A stretch of DNA of 64,000 nucleotides from Prorocentrum cordatum (GCA_963575745.1 CAUYUJ010019904.1:391001-455000), one strand, 5' to 3'; positions 33,100 to 44,412 are shown, counted from the stretch's first letter. Notes: a model not told the origin generated them from the letters alone. Numbers and translations are program-made.

Positions 33100-34640
33100 C
33101 CCCCTGCTGAAACCCCCCCCCCGCTCCCCCGCCCCCCCCTCGCCCCCCCTCCCCTACCCCCCCCCCTCCGGAAAACCGGGAGGGGGTAACTACCGGTTCG
33201 ACCCCCCCCCCTCCGGAAAACCGGGGGGGAGTCAATACCAGTTCGAACCCCAGAGGGGGATCACTACCTGTTCGAACCCCTCCCCTCCCCCACCAGAAAA
33301 CCGGGGGGGGGGTCACTACCGGTTCGAACCCCCCCGGGCGGGGGGCCCGCCCTCGAAAACCGGGGGCCCTCCCCCTCGAAAACCGGGGAGGGATACCTAC
33401 CGGTTCGAACCCCCCCCCTCGAAAACCGAGGGGTCACTATACCGGTTCGAACCCCCCCCCCCCGAAAACCTGGGGGGGTTACTACCGGTTCGAACCCCTC
33501 CCCCCCCCACGCTCACCGCCAGCAAGCGACTCCCAGGTCCCTACCACCGTCCTCACCACATCCCCCACTGCTGTCCCCAGCACCACTGTCCTCACCACCA
33601 CTGTCTCCCCACTTTCTCCACGGCCCCATTCACTGTCCCACTGTCCCCACCGTCCCACTGTCCCACTGTCCCCGCCGCTGTCCCACTGAGCTGTCGCACT
33701 GTTCCCACCACTGTCCCCACTGTCCCCACCACTGTCCCCACTGTACCTCTATCCCATTATCCCACCGCCGTCCTCGCCACCGCCCTCACCACTGTCCCCA
33801 CCACCACTGTACCCTCCACCGTCCCACTGTTTCCACCATATTCCCACTGTCCCCACACCACTGTCGCCACCACCACCGTCCCCACCACTGTCCCACTGCA
33901 CCCACTGTTCCCACCATTGCCCCCGCTGTCCCCACCAGTGCCCCCACCTGTGTCTCACTGTCCCCACTCTCCCCACCGTTGTCCCACCACGGTCCCACTC
34001 TCCCCACTTTCCCCACGGTCCCCACCAGTGTCCCACTATCCCCACTGACCCACCACCGTCTCACTGTCCCCGCCGCTGTCCCACTGTGCTGTCCCACCGT
34101 CCCCAGTCCCCATCACTGTCCCACTGTCCCCACTCACTATCCCCAGCACTTTCCCCACTGTACTACTGTCCCACCACTGTCCTCACCGCCGCCTTCACCA
34201 CTGTCCCCGCCACTACCGTCCCCACCACTGCCCCACTTTCCCCACCACTGTCCCACTGTCCCCTCACCACTGTCCCCACCACCACCGCCCCCACCACTGT
34301 CCGCGCCACTGTCCCACTGTCCCCGCGCCGCTGTCCCCAACGCCACCGTTCCCACCACTGTCCCAGCATGCCCACCATTGTCCAAGTGTCCCGAGGAGCG
34401 GGAATCGTTTGCCGGCGGCGAGGGGGGGGGGTCGAACCGGTAGTAGTAGTGACCGCCCCGGCTTTCGAGGGGGGGGGGTTCGAACCGGAAGTGACCCCCT
34501 CGGTTTTCGAGGGGGGGGGTTCGAACCGGTAGTGACCCCCCCCTCTTTTCATGATGAACTGGAGGGGGGGGGGTTCGAACCGGTAGTGACCACCCCCCGG
34601 TTTTCGAGGGGGGGGGGACGGGCTGGGAACCCCCAGTGAC
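33100..34640. repeat. inverted satellite structure with (CCACTGTCCC)n loop
   Basis: The left arm (33100-33510) has about eight units of CGAAAACCGGGGGGGTCACT then ACCGGTTCGAACCCCCC. The right arm (34410-34640) has four units of the same sequence in reverse complement (GGGGGGTTCGAACCGG then TAGTGACCCCC...TTTTCGAGG). The 900-bp interior is a degenerate CCACTGTCCC/CCACCACTGT repeat. GGTTCGAACC, a self-complementary 10-mer, is present in most arm units. The open frames here are repeat products. Confidence 0.9.
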
Positions 34641-35364
34641 CCTCCCCGATGTTCCGCCAGCAGCGGTAGGACACGCTCTTTCTGACCTCCTGCTGGGGGG
34701 AGAGCTTTTTTCATCCAGCATCAATGTCTGATGATCTGGGGCCAGAACACAGCCCCCCGAGGCCGAAATCCGCCGACCCTGTCAGACGTTTTCCGTTTGA
34801 GTCGTCGTCATCGCCGTCGCCGGTCCCCCTTTCCTTGGGCCCTCAACCTCAAGCGATCCAGCCAGACGGAAATCAAACAACGACGTCATTGATTCCAAAG
34901 GGAAACCCATTCCCTTTGATCATTTCCCTGCTGGGTAGGGGTGGTCCCAGGGGGGGAGAGCCCGGGGGGAACCCAATGGGGACCCACGGAAGGACCCAGG
35001 GGTGTTCCGCGGGGTGGTCCTGGGGTCGTGACCTCTCCCACTGTGGCGGTCCCCCTGTGGACAAGTAGACAGGGTGGTGGTCCCACTGTGAAGAAGAGGA
35101 AAGGGGAACTCGGGACCGCTCCCCCCGTCCCCGCCCTACAGACAAGGGGGCCACCACCACCACCCGTTCCTCCCAGACCCCCCTCCCCCGAGGACACCGT
35201 CCTCACTCCTATCTGCTGTTACGGGGTGCTTAATATTTCCCACATGCCTCCAAGAGGCCTCGGATCCGCTTAGCAGCGGTTCCAACCAACCACGGAGCTT
35301 CCTCAAAAGTCCCCCAAAAGGCCCCCGACCGAGCCCAAGAGCCTCCCAGAGACCCCAAAAAGGC
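34641..35364. other. no gene seen
   Basis: GC-rich sequence. 34724-35068 on plus is open but not recognised. A short CCAAAAGGC-type stretch lies at 35295-35365. Confidence 0.5.
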
Positions 35365-35460
35365 TCCAGAGCGTCAGCGTCGTCGCCGTCGTCGTCATCG
35401 TCGTAACAGCCATCGTCGTCATCGCCGCCATCGCCGTCGTCGTCGTCGTCGTCCCCCTTC
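35365..35460. repeat. GTC/ATC trinucleotide microsatellite
   Basis: Imperfect GTCGTCGTC / ATCGTCGTC / GCCGTC triplets, encoding poly-Asp on minus and Val/Ser on plus. Confidence 0.9.
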
Positions 35461-35582
35461 AGGGTCGGCGGTACCGACCGCAAGGGTCGGCGGTAACGAC
35501 GGCAGGACCGCAACTCATTGACTAACAAAAAAGCTGCCGAAACCCAAGAAGGGTCATAATGGGGACCAGAGTAACCCCCAGG

Positions 35583-36175
35583 TGCTTCAACGATGCTGCA
35601 ATACACCTTCCCGTCCCAAGTTCCCTCCTAATACGTCCCTACAAGCTCCATTTTTCCATTGCAAGAAACGCACCCTTGAATAACTAACACCCGGTGGGCC
35701 TACCATGCATGCGGAGGTCGTGATTTGAATGATCTGCCTTGCATTTGCCTAGCGAACTTTAAAACATTCGACAAGGCATGGTCGCCAAATTGAAGGAAAT
35801 GTCCAACAATACCTCCGTTGACATAATGAACCGCCCACCACCCGTGCAAACGCTTTGCAATCTTACAATGTTGGTCATACAATGTGAAGGAAGAACATGC
35901 GATCCATCAGCGCAGCATTCACATGTGTCCAAGTTCTGGGCCGACAGAATTAAGAAATCCTTAGCGAGAGCCCAGACATGAAAAGACGCCGTCTTTCATC
36001 ATTGAAACCCGTTTCACGTGCACAGACGCATGTGCGCATCGCGAAGTGGAGGGCCCCATTGCAAAAACGAACATGAAAACGAACCGCCTTCCATGGCCGC
36101 ACCCGTTGCACATGTTATTCGCCGGCCCAGCGGGCCAGAGGCGTGCTAAGATCTCCGGTAACTGGTTCACAATTC
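35583..36175. repeat. dispersed repeat, copy 3 with downstream module
   Basis: 35583-35765 aligns with 31985-32200: CTTCAACGATGCTGCAATAC, CATTGCAAGAAACGC, GGTGGGCCTACCATGCATGC and GCCTAGCGAACTTTAAAACA. The following 36000-36060 (TGAAAAGACGCC...ATTGAAACC...GCATGTGCGC) resembles 32618-32685. So two copies of a composite element of about 600-850 bp are present. Confidence 0.65.
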
Positions 36176-36239
36176 TTCTAGTTCGGGCGCGCGGGGCGGC
36201 CCCTGGGGGTCCCCCGGCGAAAAATACCCTGACCGCAGC

Positions 36240-36337
36240 CCGGGAAGGTCCCGGGAATGTCCCGGGAAGGTCCCGGGAAGGTCCCGGGAAGGTCCTGGGA
36301 AGGTCCTGGGAAGGGCCAGGGAAGGTCCCGGGAAGGT
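36240..36337. repeat. 11-bp tandem repeat GGTCCCGGGAA
   Basis: Eight to nine copies of GGTCCCGGGAA and close variants (GGTCCTGGGAA). Most contain the palindrome CCCGGG. Confidence 0.93.
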
Positions 36338-36359
36338 CTACTCAGAGATGGTTTTCCTC

Positions 36360-36960
36360 CTGGGTACGGCCTCTCAGGCCCCCCAGAGCGCGCCAAGAGG
36401 GCCCCAAGAGGCCCCCAAGACTGCCCAAGAGGCCCCCGAGACGCCCAAAACCCTCCAAGACGCCGAAGATGATCCCAAGACGGCCCAAGAAGCCGCCAAG
36501 ACGCTCCAAGTGGCCTCCAAGAGGCCTCACAAGAGCGCCCCGAGAGGCCAAAATCATCAATTTCACTATGGTTTTGGAAGGATGTTGACCTTGTCGCATT
36601 TTCGGCTTTCCGATGTTCCAAAACGGCCCAAGAGGCCCCCAAGAGCGCACGATGACGGCTCAAGAGGCCCCCAAGAAGGCCCCCAGAGAGCCCAAACGGG
36701 CCTCGAGACGTCCCAAGAGACGCCCAAGACGGCCCAAGAGAGCCCCAAGACGGCCCCAAGAAGGGCCCAATATGGGGACCACGAACCGAAACCTCGAGCC
36801 TTCCGCCCCAAGAGGGCCCCAGGAGGCCCCGAAAAGCCCCCAAGATGACCCAAGATGCCGCCAAAACGCCCCAAAGAGACCCAGGAGGCTCCAAGGAGGC
36901 TCAAAAGAGGTCCTACAAGACTTCAAAAATGTCTCCCAGGCGCCCCCGAACGGCCTCTCA
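36360..36960. repeat. CCAAGAGGC-type degenerate minisatellite
   Basis: CCCAAGAGGCCCCCAAGA-type units throughout. A non-repetitive insert at 36541-36615 holds CATTTTCGGCTTTCCGATG. It matches in type and insert position the 4080-4440 array. Frames give Leu-Gly-Pro-Ser-Trp or Arg-Pro-Lys-Arg artefacts. Confidence 0.88.
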
Positions 36961-37039
36961 ATGACCCCAGGGCCTCCCAAAGAAGCATCTGGACGACGGC
37001 CCTGTTTGGCCCCAAGAGCGCCGCAAGATGCCATCGACA

Positions 37040-37260
37040 GGTTTCCTCCTCCGCCCTTTTCTCTTCCTCCTCCTCCTCCTCCTCCTCCTCCTCCTCCTCC
37101 TCCTCCTCTCCTCCTCCTCCTCCTCTCTCCTCCTCCTCCTCCTCCTCCCCTCCTCCTCCTCCTCCTCCTCCTCCTCCTCCTCCTCCTCCTCCTCCTCCTC
37201 CTCCTCCTCATGTTTATATTCATCCTCTTTCGTTCCTTTTCGTCCTCTTCTCCTCCTCCC
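37040..37260. repeat. (CCT)n microsatellite, interrupted
   Basis: Long CCT/TCC triplet run (37065-37209) with a few CTCTCC interruptions and a degenerate C/T tail. Frames give Pro/Ser/Leu on plus and Glu/Arg on minus. Confidence 0.95.
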
Positions 37261-37500
37261 CTCCCCCATTCCCATCCTCATCTTCCTCCTTCCGGCGGCG
37301 CCGAAATGGCCCCGAGCCCGCGCCGAAGCAGTAGCGATCATGCTATACGGGCCGGCGGAGTGAGCCAAGCGATTGAATAAACTCATACGCGTGGCGCCCA
37401 CGCGATGACGACATGGTTAGAAGAAATCGCCCTCCATCTCTGAAACAGACGCAGGCCACGCCGCCCTATTCCGATAATCTTTTCCTGTCAGCTGCTTGAG
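37261..37500. other. no gene seen
   Basis: Unique sequence between the (CCT)n tract and the repeat-related unit at 37501. Confidence 0.4.
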
Positions 37501-37690
37501 TCGAATAACAATAGCCTGGCGAAAGACCCAACCATACGCAGCTGCGAGAACCGCAGTCGTGAATACCATCTACGGTGGAGCTCCTTATGGGGGCACACAA
37601 CGCGCGAGGGGTGCGCCAAAATGGAAGGCGGCGGCGCGCGGGCGCTGCCACTGGGGCCTCCGGCGCGGCTTTCTCTGTCCGTGAAATGCT
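37501..37690. repeat. isolated unit of the 100-bp repeat with shared flank
   Basis: GCGAAAGACCCAACCATACG then CAGCTGCGAGAAC precedes a single unit-like stretch: GGAGCTCCTTATGGGGGCAC, then GCGCTGCCACTGGGGCCTCC. The same flank plus a unit occurs at 47405-47605. Confidence 0.7.
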
Positions 37691-37794
37691 CGATGCGGGG
37701 GCGCGAGGAAGGCTAGACCGTCCAAGATGGCAGTTCCCTTCTTGTTCTCGCTCTTTGCCCGCGAAGTCCAAAGTCCAAGGCTGCGGGCGCAGCG

Positions 37795-38045
37795 CAGCGC
37801 GGAGTCCCCGCGACGCGCGCCAGTCGCCCTGAAGGGGTCCCAGCGATGCGCGAGGGTCACCCGCTGCGCGGAGCTAAGAGAGCTAGCTGACTGGCTGATA
37901 GCGGGCAGTGCTCCAGCCGCTGGGCAAAGCGACGACGGGCGAGCGAAGCGCTGGGCGGATAGCAGCACGGAGTTTCCGCGACGCGCGCTGGTCGCCCCGA
38001 GAGGATTCCAGCGACGCGCGCGGGTCACCCGCGGTGCGAGGCCAA
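37795..38045. repeat. two-copy direct repeat, about 170-bp spacing
   Basis: CGGAGTCCCCGCGACGCGCG at 37799 and CGGAGTTTCCGCGACGCGCG at 37967. Each is followed by TGGTCGCCC/CAGTCGCCC and CAGCGAYGCGCG then GGGTCACCCGC. Confidence 0.85.
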
Positions 38046-38149
38046 ACGATTGGAGAATCGAGAGAAGGCGCTGCTCGGGCGGACCAGCTCCCCAGGTCAA
38101 GCCTCACGGATAAACTCGGTGAAGCCTGACTCCCTGGACAAGGCCGTCG

Positions 38150-39085
38150 CCTCCCACCTGCACCGCTTGGGGTTGTGGGCGGGGTGGGCGCATGTGGACT
38201 CTGCCACTGGGGCCTTCGGTCCAGCTCCCGATGGGACCACGAACCGTGTGAGGGGTGTGCCGAAATGGGCATGCGGTGGGCGGGAAGCCGAATGTGGACT
38301 TTGCCACTGGGGCTGTCGGTGGAACTCCCTATAGGGCCACGAACCGTTTAAGGGGTGTGCCGACAAGGACATGCGGTGGGCGGGGCGGGCGCATGTGGAC
38401 TTTGACTCTGGGACCTTCGGCCAAGCTCCCTACGTGAACACGAACAAACCGTAAGAGGGGTGTTCCGATATGGACATGCGGTGGGCGGGGTGGGCACATG
38501 TGAACTTTGACTCTGGGGCCTTCGGTAGAATTCCCGATTGGGCCACGAACGGTGTGAGGGGTGTGCCGAAATAGACATGCGGCAGGCGGGTTGGGCGCAT
38601 GTGGACTCTGCCACTGGGGCCATCGGTGGAATGGGACCACGAACCTTGTGAGGGATGTGCCGAAATGGACATACGGTGGGCGGGAAGCCGAATGTGGACT
38701 TTGCCACTGGGGACTTCGGTGGAGCCTCCCGTGGTGCCACGAACCGCATGAGAGGTGTGCCGAAATGGACATGCGGCCGGCGGGGTGGGCGCATGTGGAC
38801 TCTGCCACATGGGGCCTTCGGTGGAGTTCCCGACGGGACCACGAACCGTGTGAGGGGTGTGCCGAGAAATGGACATGAGGCGGGCGGGGTGGGCGCATGT
38901 GGACGCTGCCACTGGGGCCCTCGGTGGAGCTCCCTATGGAGCCACGAACCGTGTTAGGAGTGCGCCGAAATTGGCATGCGGTGGGCGGGGTGGACGCATG
39001 TGGACTCTGCCCCTGGGGCCTTCGGTGGAGCTCCTGATGGGGCCACGAACCGTGTGAGGGGTGTGCCGAAACGGGCATGCGAGAG
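38150..39085. repeat. about 100-bp satellite, nine or ten units
   Basis: Units share GGGCGCATGTGGACTCTGCC, ACTGGGGCCTTCGGTGGAGC, TCCCGATGGGACCACGAACC and GTGTGAGGGGTGTGCCGAAA. Spacing of the GCATGTGGAC anchor is about 90-105 bp. Units differ by small indels. Frames on both strands stay open across the array as artefacts (His/Pro/Arg or Cys/Gly-rich). Confidence 0.95.
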
Positions 39086-40529
39086 GGCAGAGGCAAGGGT
39101 GAGAGGAGGGAGGAGGGGGAGGAGGAGAGGAGAGGATGAGAGGAGAAGTGGGACGCGGGGCGCTCTCTTTTCAAAACGAGGACCCAGCACCACAAAGCGT
39201 TACCGCGTGCAGAGCTGCTGCACGGGTTCACCAGGGCGACTGCCAAACTCCCACGATTGCCAACTCCCACCCCGAGCCTGCAGCCATGCCGGACACGCCG
39301 CCGGCCCAGGCCACCGTGGCAGGGGGCCGCAGGCCTGGGATGTCCTCGGAGCGTACGCCAAGTCGTCCGGTCGGCCAAGGAGCTCGGTGTGCGGACGCGC
39401 CTCCCGGGCCTGCGGAGGGGGATCCGAAGCGCCTCCACGCCGAATCACCTCGCCGGGCTGCTTCCGGCTTCCTGGCCGACCAAACGACTTGGTGCATGCA
39501 CCGAGCTCCCCGGGGGCCACCACGGCCGCGCCGCCGCCCGCGGGGCCATGAGGCGGCCGGCCGCACGCGGGCGCCCACAACCCGTGCGCTGCCCCCCTCC
39601 GCCCCGCGCCACGCGGATTAATCAACGGGCGGCGCGCGCCGCGGGCGGCTCCGCGGGGACGGGGAGGGGCTTGAGGGACAAGGGAGAAGAGGGTAGGGGG
39701 CCGTGCGAAGCTTGAATCGAGCTCCAGCGGAGAGTGGGACGATCACCGCCCTGGTACTCGGGCTGAGCGGCTGACTCAGGCAATGCTCACCTGGTGGGGG
39801 GAATGTCGATTTCTTCGTGATCTTCATCGTCACGTTTTTGCTCCTCTAGGGGGGGGCTCCGCGGGCGCGGGGGCAGGAGATGTAGGAGGGAGAAGGGAGG
39901 ACTTCTGGCATGCGCTTCGCGCCGCGAAGGGCGCGGCGCGCGGTTCTCTTCGAGCCTCCACGCCTGCGTCCTCTCTTGGGGCCGTTTGTAGGGGTCTAGG
40001 ACCCCTTGCCCCCCCCTCAACCTCCCCCCTCCTCCCCGTCCCCTTCTCCTTCCACCGATCCCCCCTCCACCCCTTCACCCCCTCCACTCGCAGCCCCGGA
40101 GGCCCGAGGCTGGGCCTGCTCACACGAGCCGTCGATGCTCTCCGTGAGGCTGGGAAGCTGGCCAGGGGCTCCGAGGACCTGCATGGATCAGAAAGAGCTC
40201 GACCCCAGAACGTAGCCAGACAAACTGTAGCTCGAGGGTGGCCAGCCAAGGCCAGAAGGGTCAGCCCTGGCCGCCTTCCACCCAGCCCTTCTGGCCACGG
40301 CCAGCGCTGAGACAACTGGCCGACCCCACACGCCACAAGCCTGGCCTCCCTGCACGGCTGGCGGCCTCCGAGGGTGCAAGAGATGTAAGCTGGCACGCAG
40401 AACGCGAGGAGTGCTGTGGGACCAGCGTCGCGGAGACATCTCGGCGCGGGCCTTCCTGGGCCGTCGCCTGTCCCAACCGCCGCTGCACTGACCTGCACCG
40501 TCGAAGCGGCTGCTCGCCACTCCGCCCTC
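39086..40529. other. GC-rich region, no recognisable gene
   Basis: Includes a purine-rich stretch (39080-39160). Overlapping frames on both strands lack any domain. 39990-40090 is C-rich. It is the 3' flank of the glycosyltransferase-like gene. Confidence 0.5.
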
Positions 40530-43304
40530 TCAGTCGCGGCTCAGCACGCGCACCTCCGGCAGCATCAGCACTGCACGCTCAGGGTGCATGTAGCCCCAGC
40601 CGCCCTGCGCGCGGGCCTCCACGAAGAGGAACTCCCCCACCCCGCGGCAGAGCGTGGACCCCACGGCGCCACTGGGAGCCTCGACGACGCCGCACTCCGA
40701 GGCCGCGGCCAGGTCGGAGGAATTGCCCAGCAGCAGCCAAAGGCGATTGCCGTAGGCCTCGCAGCAGCAATCCCTCGCCCACAGCCTCACTTCGGGATCG
40801 ACCGTCGCCCGCCTCAGTTGCACCCACCAGTGGGACGAACTGGCACCGCGAGGCTCCACCTGATCGGGATCAAAATGGTACTCGTGAGGGTGGTCTTGCC
40901 GGGTGTCTCCATCGTTCGCAAGCCAGCACCACCCAGCCTGCCGGGCCCTGGAACCGCCGCAGGGCCGGCGCGTGGAAAGGTCCCGGAGTTCGTCCGGCGA
41001 ACGCACTGCTTCCTTCGCCTCGCCCGCCGTCCTAGATCCTTCGCCTGGACCTTCTTCGTCTCGACCACGAAGATTGGCAACATGTGTCAGTGCTCCGAGC
41101 CAGAAATCGGTGGCTGCGCCCAAGTGCTCCACGTGAGCCGCCTGCATCCTCCGGCTCCTGTCGCGGTGATCCTCCCGCTCCAGCAGGTAGACGAGCTGCG
41201 GGATCGACTGGAAGTGCCCGACGTGGGGGAACCGCAGGTAGTCTGTGAAGCTTGTCCAGTAAGTCATGGCGTCCCAGTCCTCCCCGTCGAACGGCGAGAA
41301 AGGGTGCAGTTCGTGCGGCAGGTGGCCGCGGCGGTGGCCCTCGAAGTCGGGGCAGGTCGCGTAGTCCTGATAGACGAAGAGGGGCAGTGTTTCAGGAGCG
41401 GGCATGTATATGGGGACGGCCATGGCATAGAATTCATAGAACCAGAATTGACTCAGGGCGTAGGGGAAGAGCACCGCAGCAAGAAACTCCGCGAACGCTC
41501 TGTAGCCCACTTTCTCTTGTGCGGACAAGGCGGTCGACTCCTTGAAGGCTAGTGCTGGGCCAATGCCAAGTGTATCTGCAACCTGCTTCGCAAAATGGTT
41601 GAGTATGCATTGGGAGTCCCAAAACATGCTCACGGTCCGCAGCAGAAGCACCTCGCGCTCGCGCACGGGCCAATAGCTAGCATCAGTGTACAAGCACGCC
41701 GGGGCGACGACGGGCAGATCCACGCCTGTCGCATACGTGATCAACTCTCCGAAGATCGGGGTGGTCACGGCGAATATATGGCGACTGTCCAGGGCCATCT
41801 CGTAGAAATCCTGATACCACTTCTCGCGGTCGGCCGCCCGGACGTATACCGACAGTGGGGTCGAGATGTACCCTACAACTGGAACGCCGAAAAAAGACAG
41901 AAGCCTGCAAAATAGCACAGGCTCGCCGCAGAGCATCACGTCGGCCGCCCGCAGTATCCGCGACCATGTCCCCTTGACACGTTGAGGGCGTGGTAAGAAT
42001 GACAACGTACTGTCTGGATTAGACCGGCCTTGCATCCTGAATCGTTTTTTTGTTTACGGTCCTGGGACTCGCTTAGGGCCTCGGATGCCGAAAATTCGAA
42101 GAAACCATAAAAAAAACGTCCGCGATGATTGAGGTTCAAGGCTCGAGGAAGCCAGGGTAGCCACAGGCACCTGCATGGGATCATTCCCCATCAGCTGGAC
42201 GAAAAGGTCGTGGTAAGCCTCGGCGTCCGTGATGAACGGGTGCCGCGTCTGGTGCTGCTCGCCGGAGTGGCACAGGAGTGGCCCATTCTCGATCAGCGAG
42301 TTCAGCCGCAGCAGCCTGTCGTCCGAGCCGCACCAGGCGCCCTCCAGGAAGCCACAGTGCGAGTGGAGGCGCTCCACGTCTTCGGGAGTGCTCGCGGACG
42401 GGTCGAGCACGTGGACCGACGTCTGGACGTCGAAGCGGCGCCGCAGCACCCGCGACCAGAACGCCATGGGCTCGCGCAGGAGAGCGGTGTGGTAAGAGAT
42501 GCCCACGGCCGCGAGGCGGCGCACGCCTGGGCGCCTAGAATGCTGCGGCCTCGCGCGACTCCCCGAGGCGCCCGCACGGGGTGGGGCAGCGTCGCGGGGG
42601 GGTCGGTAGCGCTCCGACCCCAGGAAGGCCTCGCTGAGGCCGCGGGCCATCTCCGTGAGCTTCACGGGCCAGCCCGAGCTCTCGAGGAAGTGCATTCCGT
42701 TGTACTTCGAGGCCCCGCTCAGCAGCCCGTGGGCGTTGTGGGCCCACTCGGCCATGCCAGGAACGGATCCAAACTGCTTCTTCCCGATAACCCCCAACCA
42801 CTGCGCCACCACGTAGCCATAAAAGCATAGGTCCGTCTTCATTTCCTCCGAGACAGTCGCCGTGTCGGGATTCTCGCAGAGGTGGAAGACGTCCCAGGAG
42901 GTTGCGTGCTTGACAAATATGGGCTCGAATCGGTGGCCGAGCTGATTAGCATGGTACAACAACGACTGCAATTCCTCCACGAGGTCGTCCATCGAGTGTG
43001 CCAACATTGCCTGCCTGAAGCCGACCACCTGGGCGCGGAAGGCGCTCCACTCGGGATTGTTCGCGCAATCGAAAAAAGGCGGTGGCCGAGCCTGGCTCCA
43101 GACGATTTCCCACTCCGTGGTGTTCAGCCTGTACTCGGCGCTCGACTGGCCACGCCCGGCCGCCGCCACCCCTGCAGCATGGCTCAAAAAGCCGAACACC
43201 CCCTCGGCCGATGCTGCAGGCTCCACGGGGCCGCCGAGCAGAGCGAGTGCCCCAGCCGCTGCCCAGCCCGCCCTCTGGGCGAAGGCGGCGCTGCGACCAG
43301 CCAT
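40530..43304 (-). CDS. glycosyltransferase-like secretory protein (two exons, about 858 aa)
   Basis: Exon 1 (43304-42171, 378 aa) starts with [20 protein letters not shown], a signal-peptide- or anchor-like N-terminus. It continues with ordinary protein sequence including [20 protein letters not shown] and [20 protein letters not shown]. Exon 2 (41972-40530, about 480 aa) has [20 protein letters not shown], then a run like the second Rossmann domain of GT-B enzymes: [20 protein letters not shown] followed by [20 protein letters not shown]. The last part, a Tyr/Trp-rich helix with Glu-Phe-Tyr and a proline-bounded strand, is the pattern I associate with algal and dinoflagellate glycosyltransferase-like proteins. 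It is not a proven family assignment. It would act in ER/Golgi on a glycan, donor unknown. The start was chosen at the signal-like Met. Upstream codons in the same frame come from microsatellite and are excluded. The last 170 residues are less conserved in look and may hide another intron. Confidence 0.5.
41973..42170 (-). other. probable 198-nt intron of the glycosyltransferase-like gene
   Basis: Donor CATGCAG|GTGCCTGTGG and acceptor CAACGTGTCAAG|GGG. The length is a multiple of three and the intron is phase 0. It removes an in-frame TAA (42054-42056) and joins two long open frames in the same reading frame. A pyrimidine-rich stretch precedes the acceptor. Confidence 0.55.
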
Positions 43305-44249
43305 GCCGCCGTGGCCCCCCCCGGCCCCCGCCCCTGCCGTGGGCAGGGCTCGAGACAAAACGGAGACGGGCGCGTGCGCCTTCCACTGGTCAGCGGCACG
43401 TGGCGATGCGGACGCGCGGTCCGCCGTTCGGGTCGCTCCACGCGACCCGGATCGGCTGCACACCAAGAGCGGGGAGGGGAGAGGGCAAAGCAGCGCCCCG
43501 CACGTGGCGGGCGGCTGCGCACGGACGGGGGCTCGGTGGCCCAAGGGGCCACGTGGTCGGTGGCTGCTCCCATGCTCTTGAAAGTCCTGCAGCGTGCAGG
43601 AGGAAATGTCACGCGCTGTTCCCGCAGCAGTGGGTATGACATCGCAGCCCAACCTGGGTCTGCCATGGGCTTCTCGAGATGGCAAAGGCGCCGCATGCCC
43701 ACGGAGTTCTAGCAGCCAGAAAAAAACAAGCCATGCAAGTACACAACCGCCATCGCACCCCTGGAAATGATAGTAGAGCGTCCTGAAGTCGAAGTTGCCC
43801 GTCTGATCCCCCCAACAAAAGCGCTTGTACTCAAGAGCGCTCCACTTGCGCTGTATCTGAAGGATTGGCACAACCTGCCAGAGTCTGGCCGTGCTCGCAG
43901 AGGGGTTGAGCGATGTGCTGCGAAATATCAAACTGGCCCGACGCGCCGTTCTTGGCCATTGCGGCGACTCCGGTTGCGAAATAATTTGCGTGGGAACCTG
44001 CGCGGTAGGTTGTACAGCATGCGGTGGGTTTCTGCGCGGTGGGTTGCGCGATGGGTCGCGCGGTGGGTTGCGCGATGGATTTGCGCGTTGCGGGCGGGCT
44101 TTGCCGCGGGTTGCTTGTTGAGCTGCGCGGTAAGCAACTAGCCCGAAGCGCCGGTTCTGGCCGTTGAGCGCTTTAGGACTGCGCCGTGGGTTGCGCTGTG
44201 CGCGGTGGCGAGTGCAATGTTTCCACGCATACACAGAGACACACAGAGA
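43305..44249. other. 5' flank of the glycosyltransferase-like gene
   Basis: Minus frame is open through this region but low in support. One protein-like stretch in the minus frame ([20 protein letters not shown] then [13 protein letters not shown], about 43735-43835) might be an upstream exon or fragment. 44010-44110 holds a 12-14-bp degenerate repeat GCGCGGTGGGTT/GCGCGATGGGTC. Confidence 0.4.

Positions 44250-44412
<163 letters not shown>

Noticed and set aside
33190-33510. tRNA genes suggested by GGTTCGAACCC
   Set aside because: No acceptor stem, anticodon arm or A box at the right distance. The word occurs in every satellite unit.
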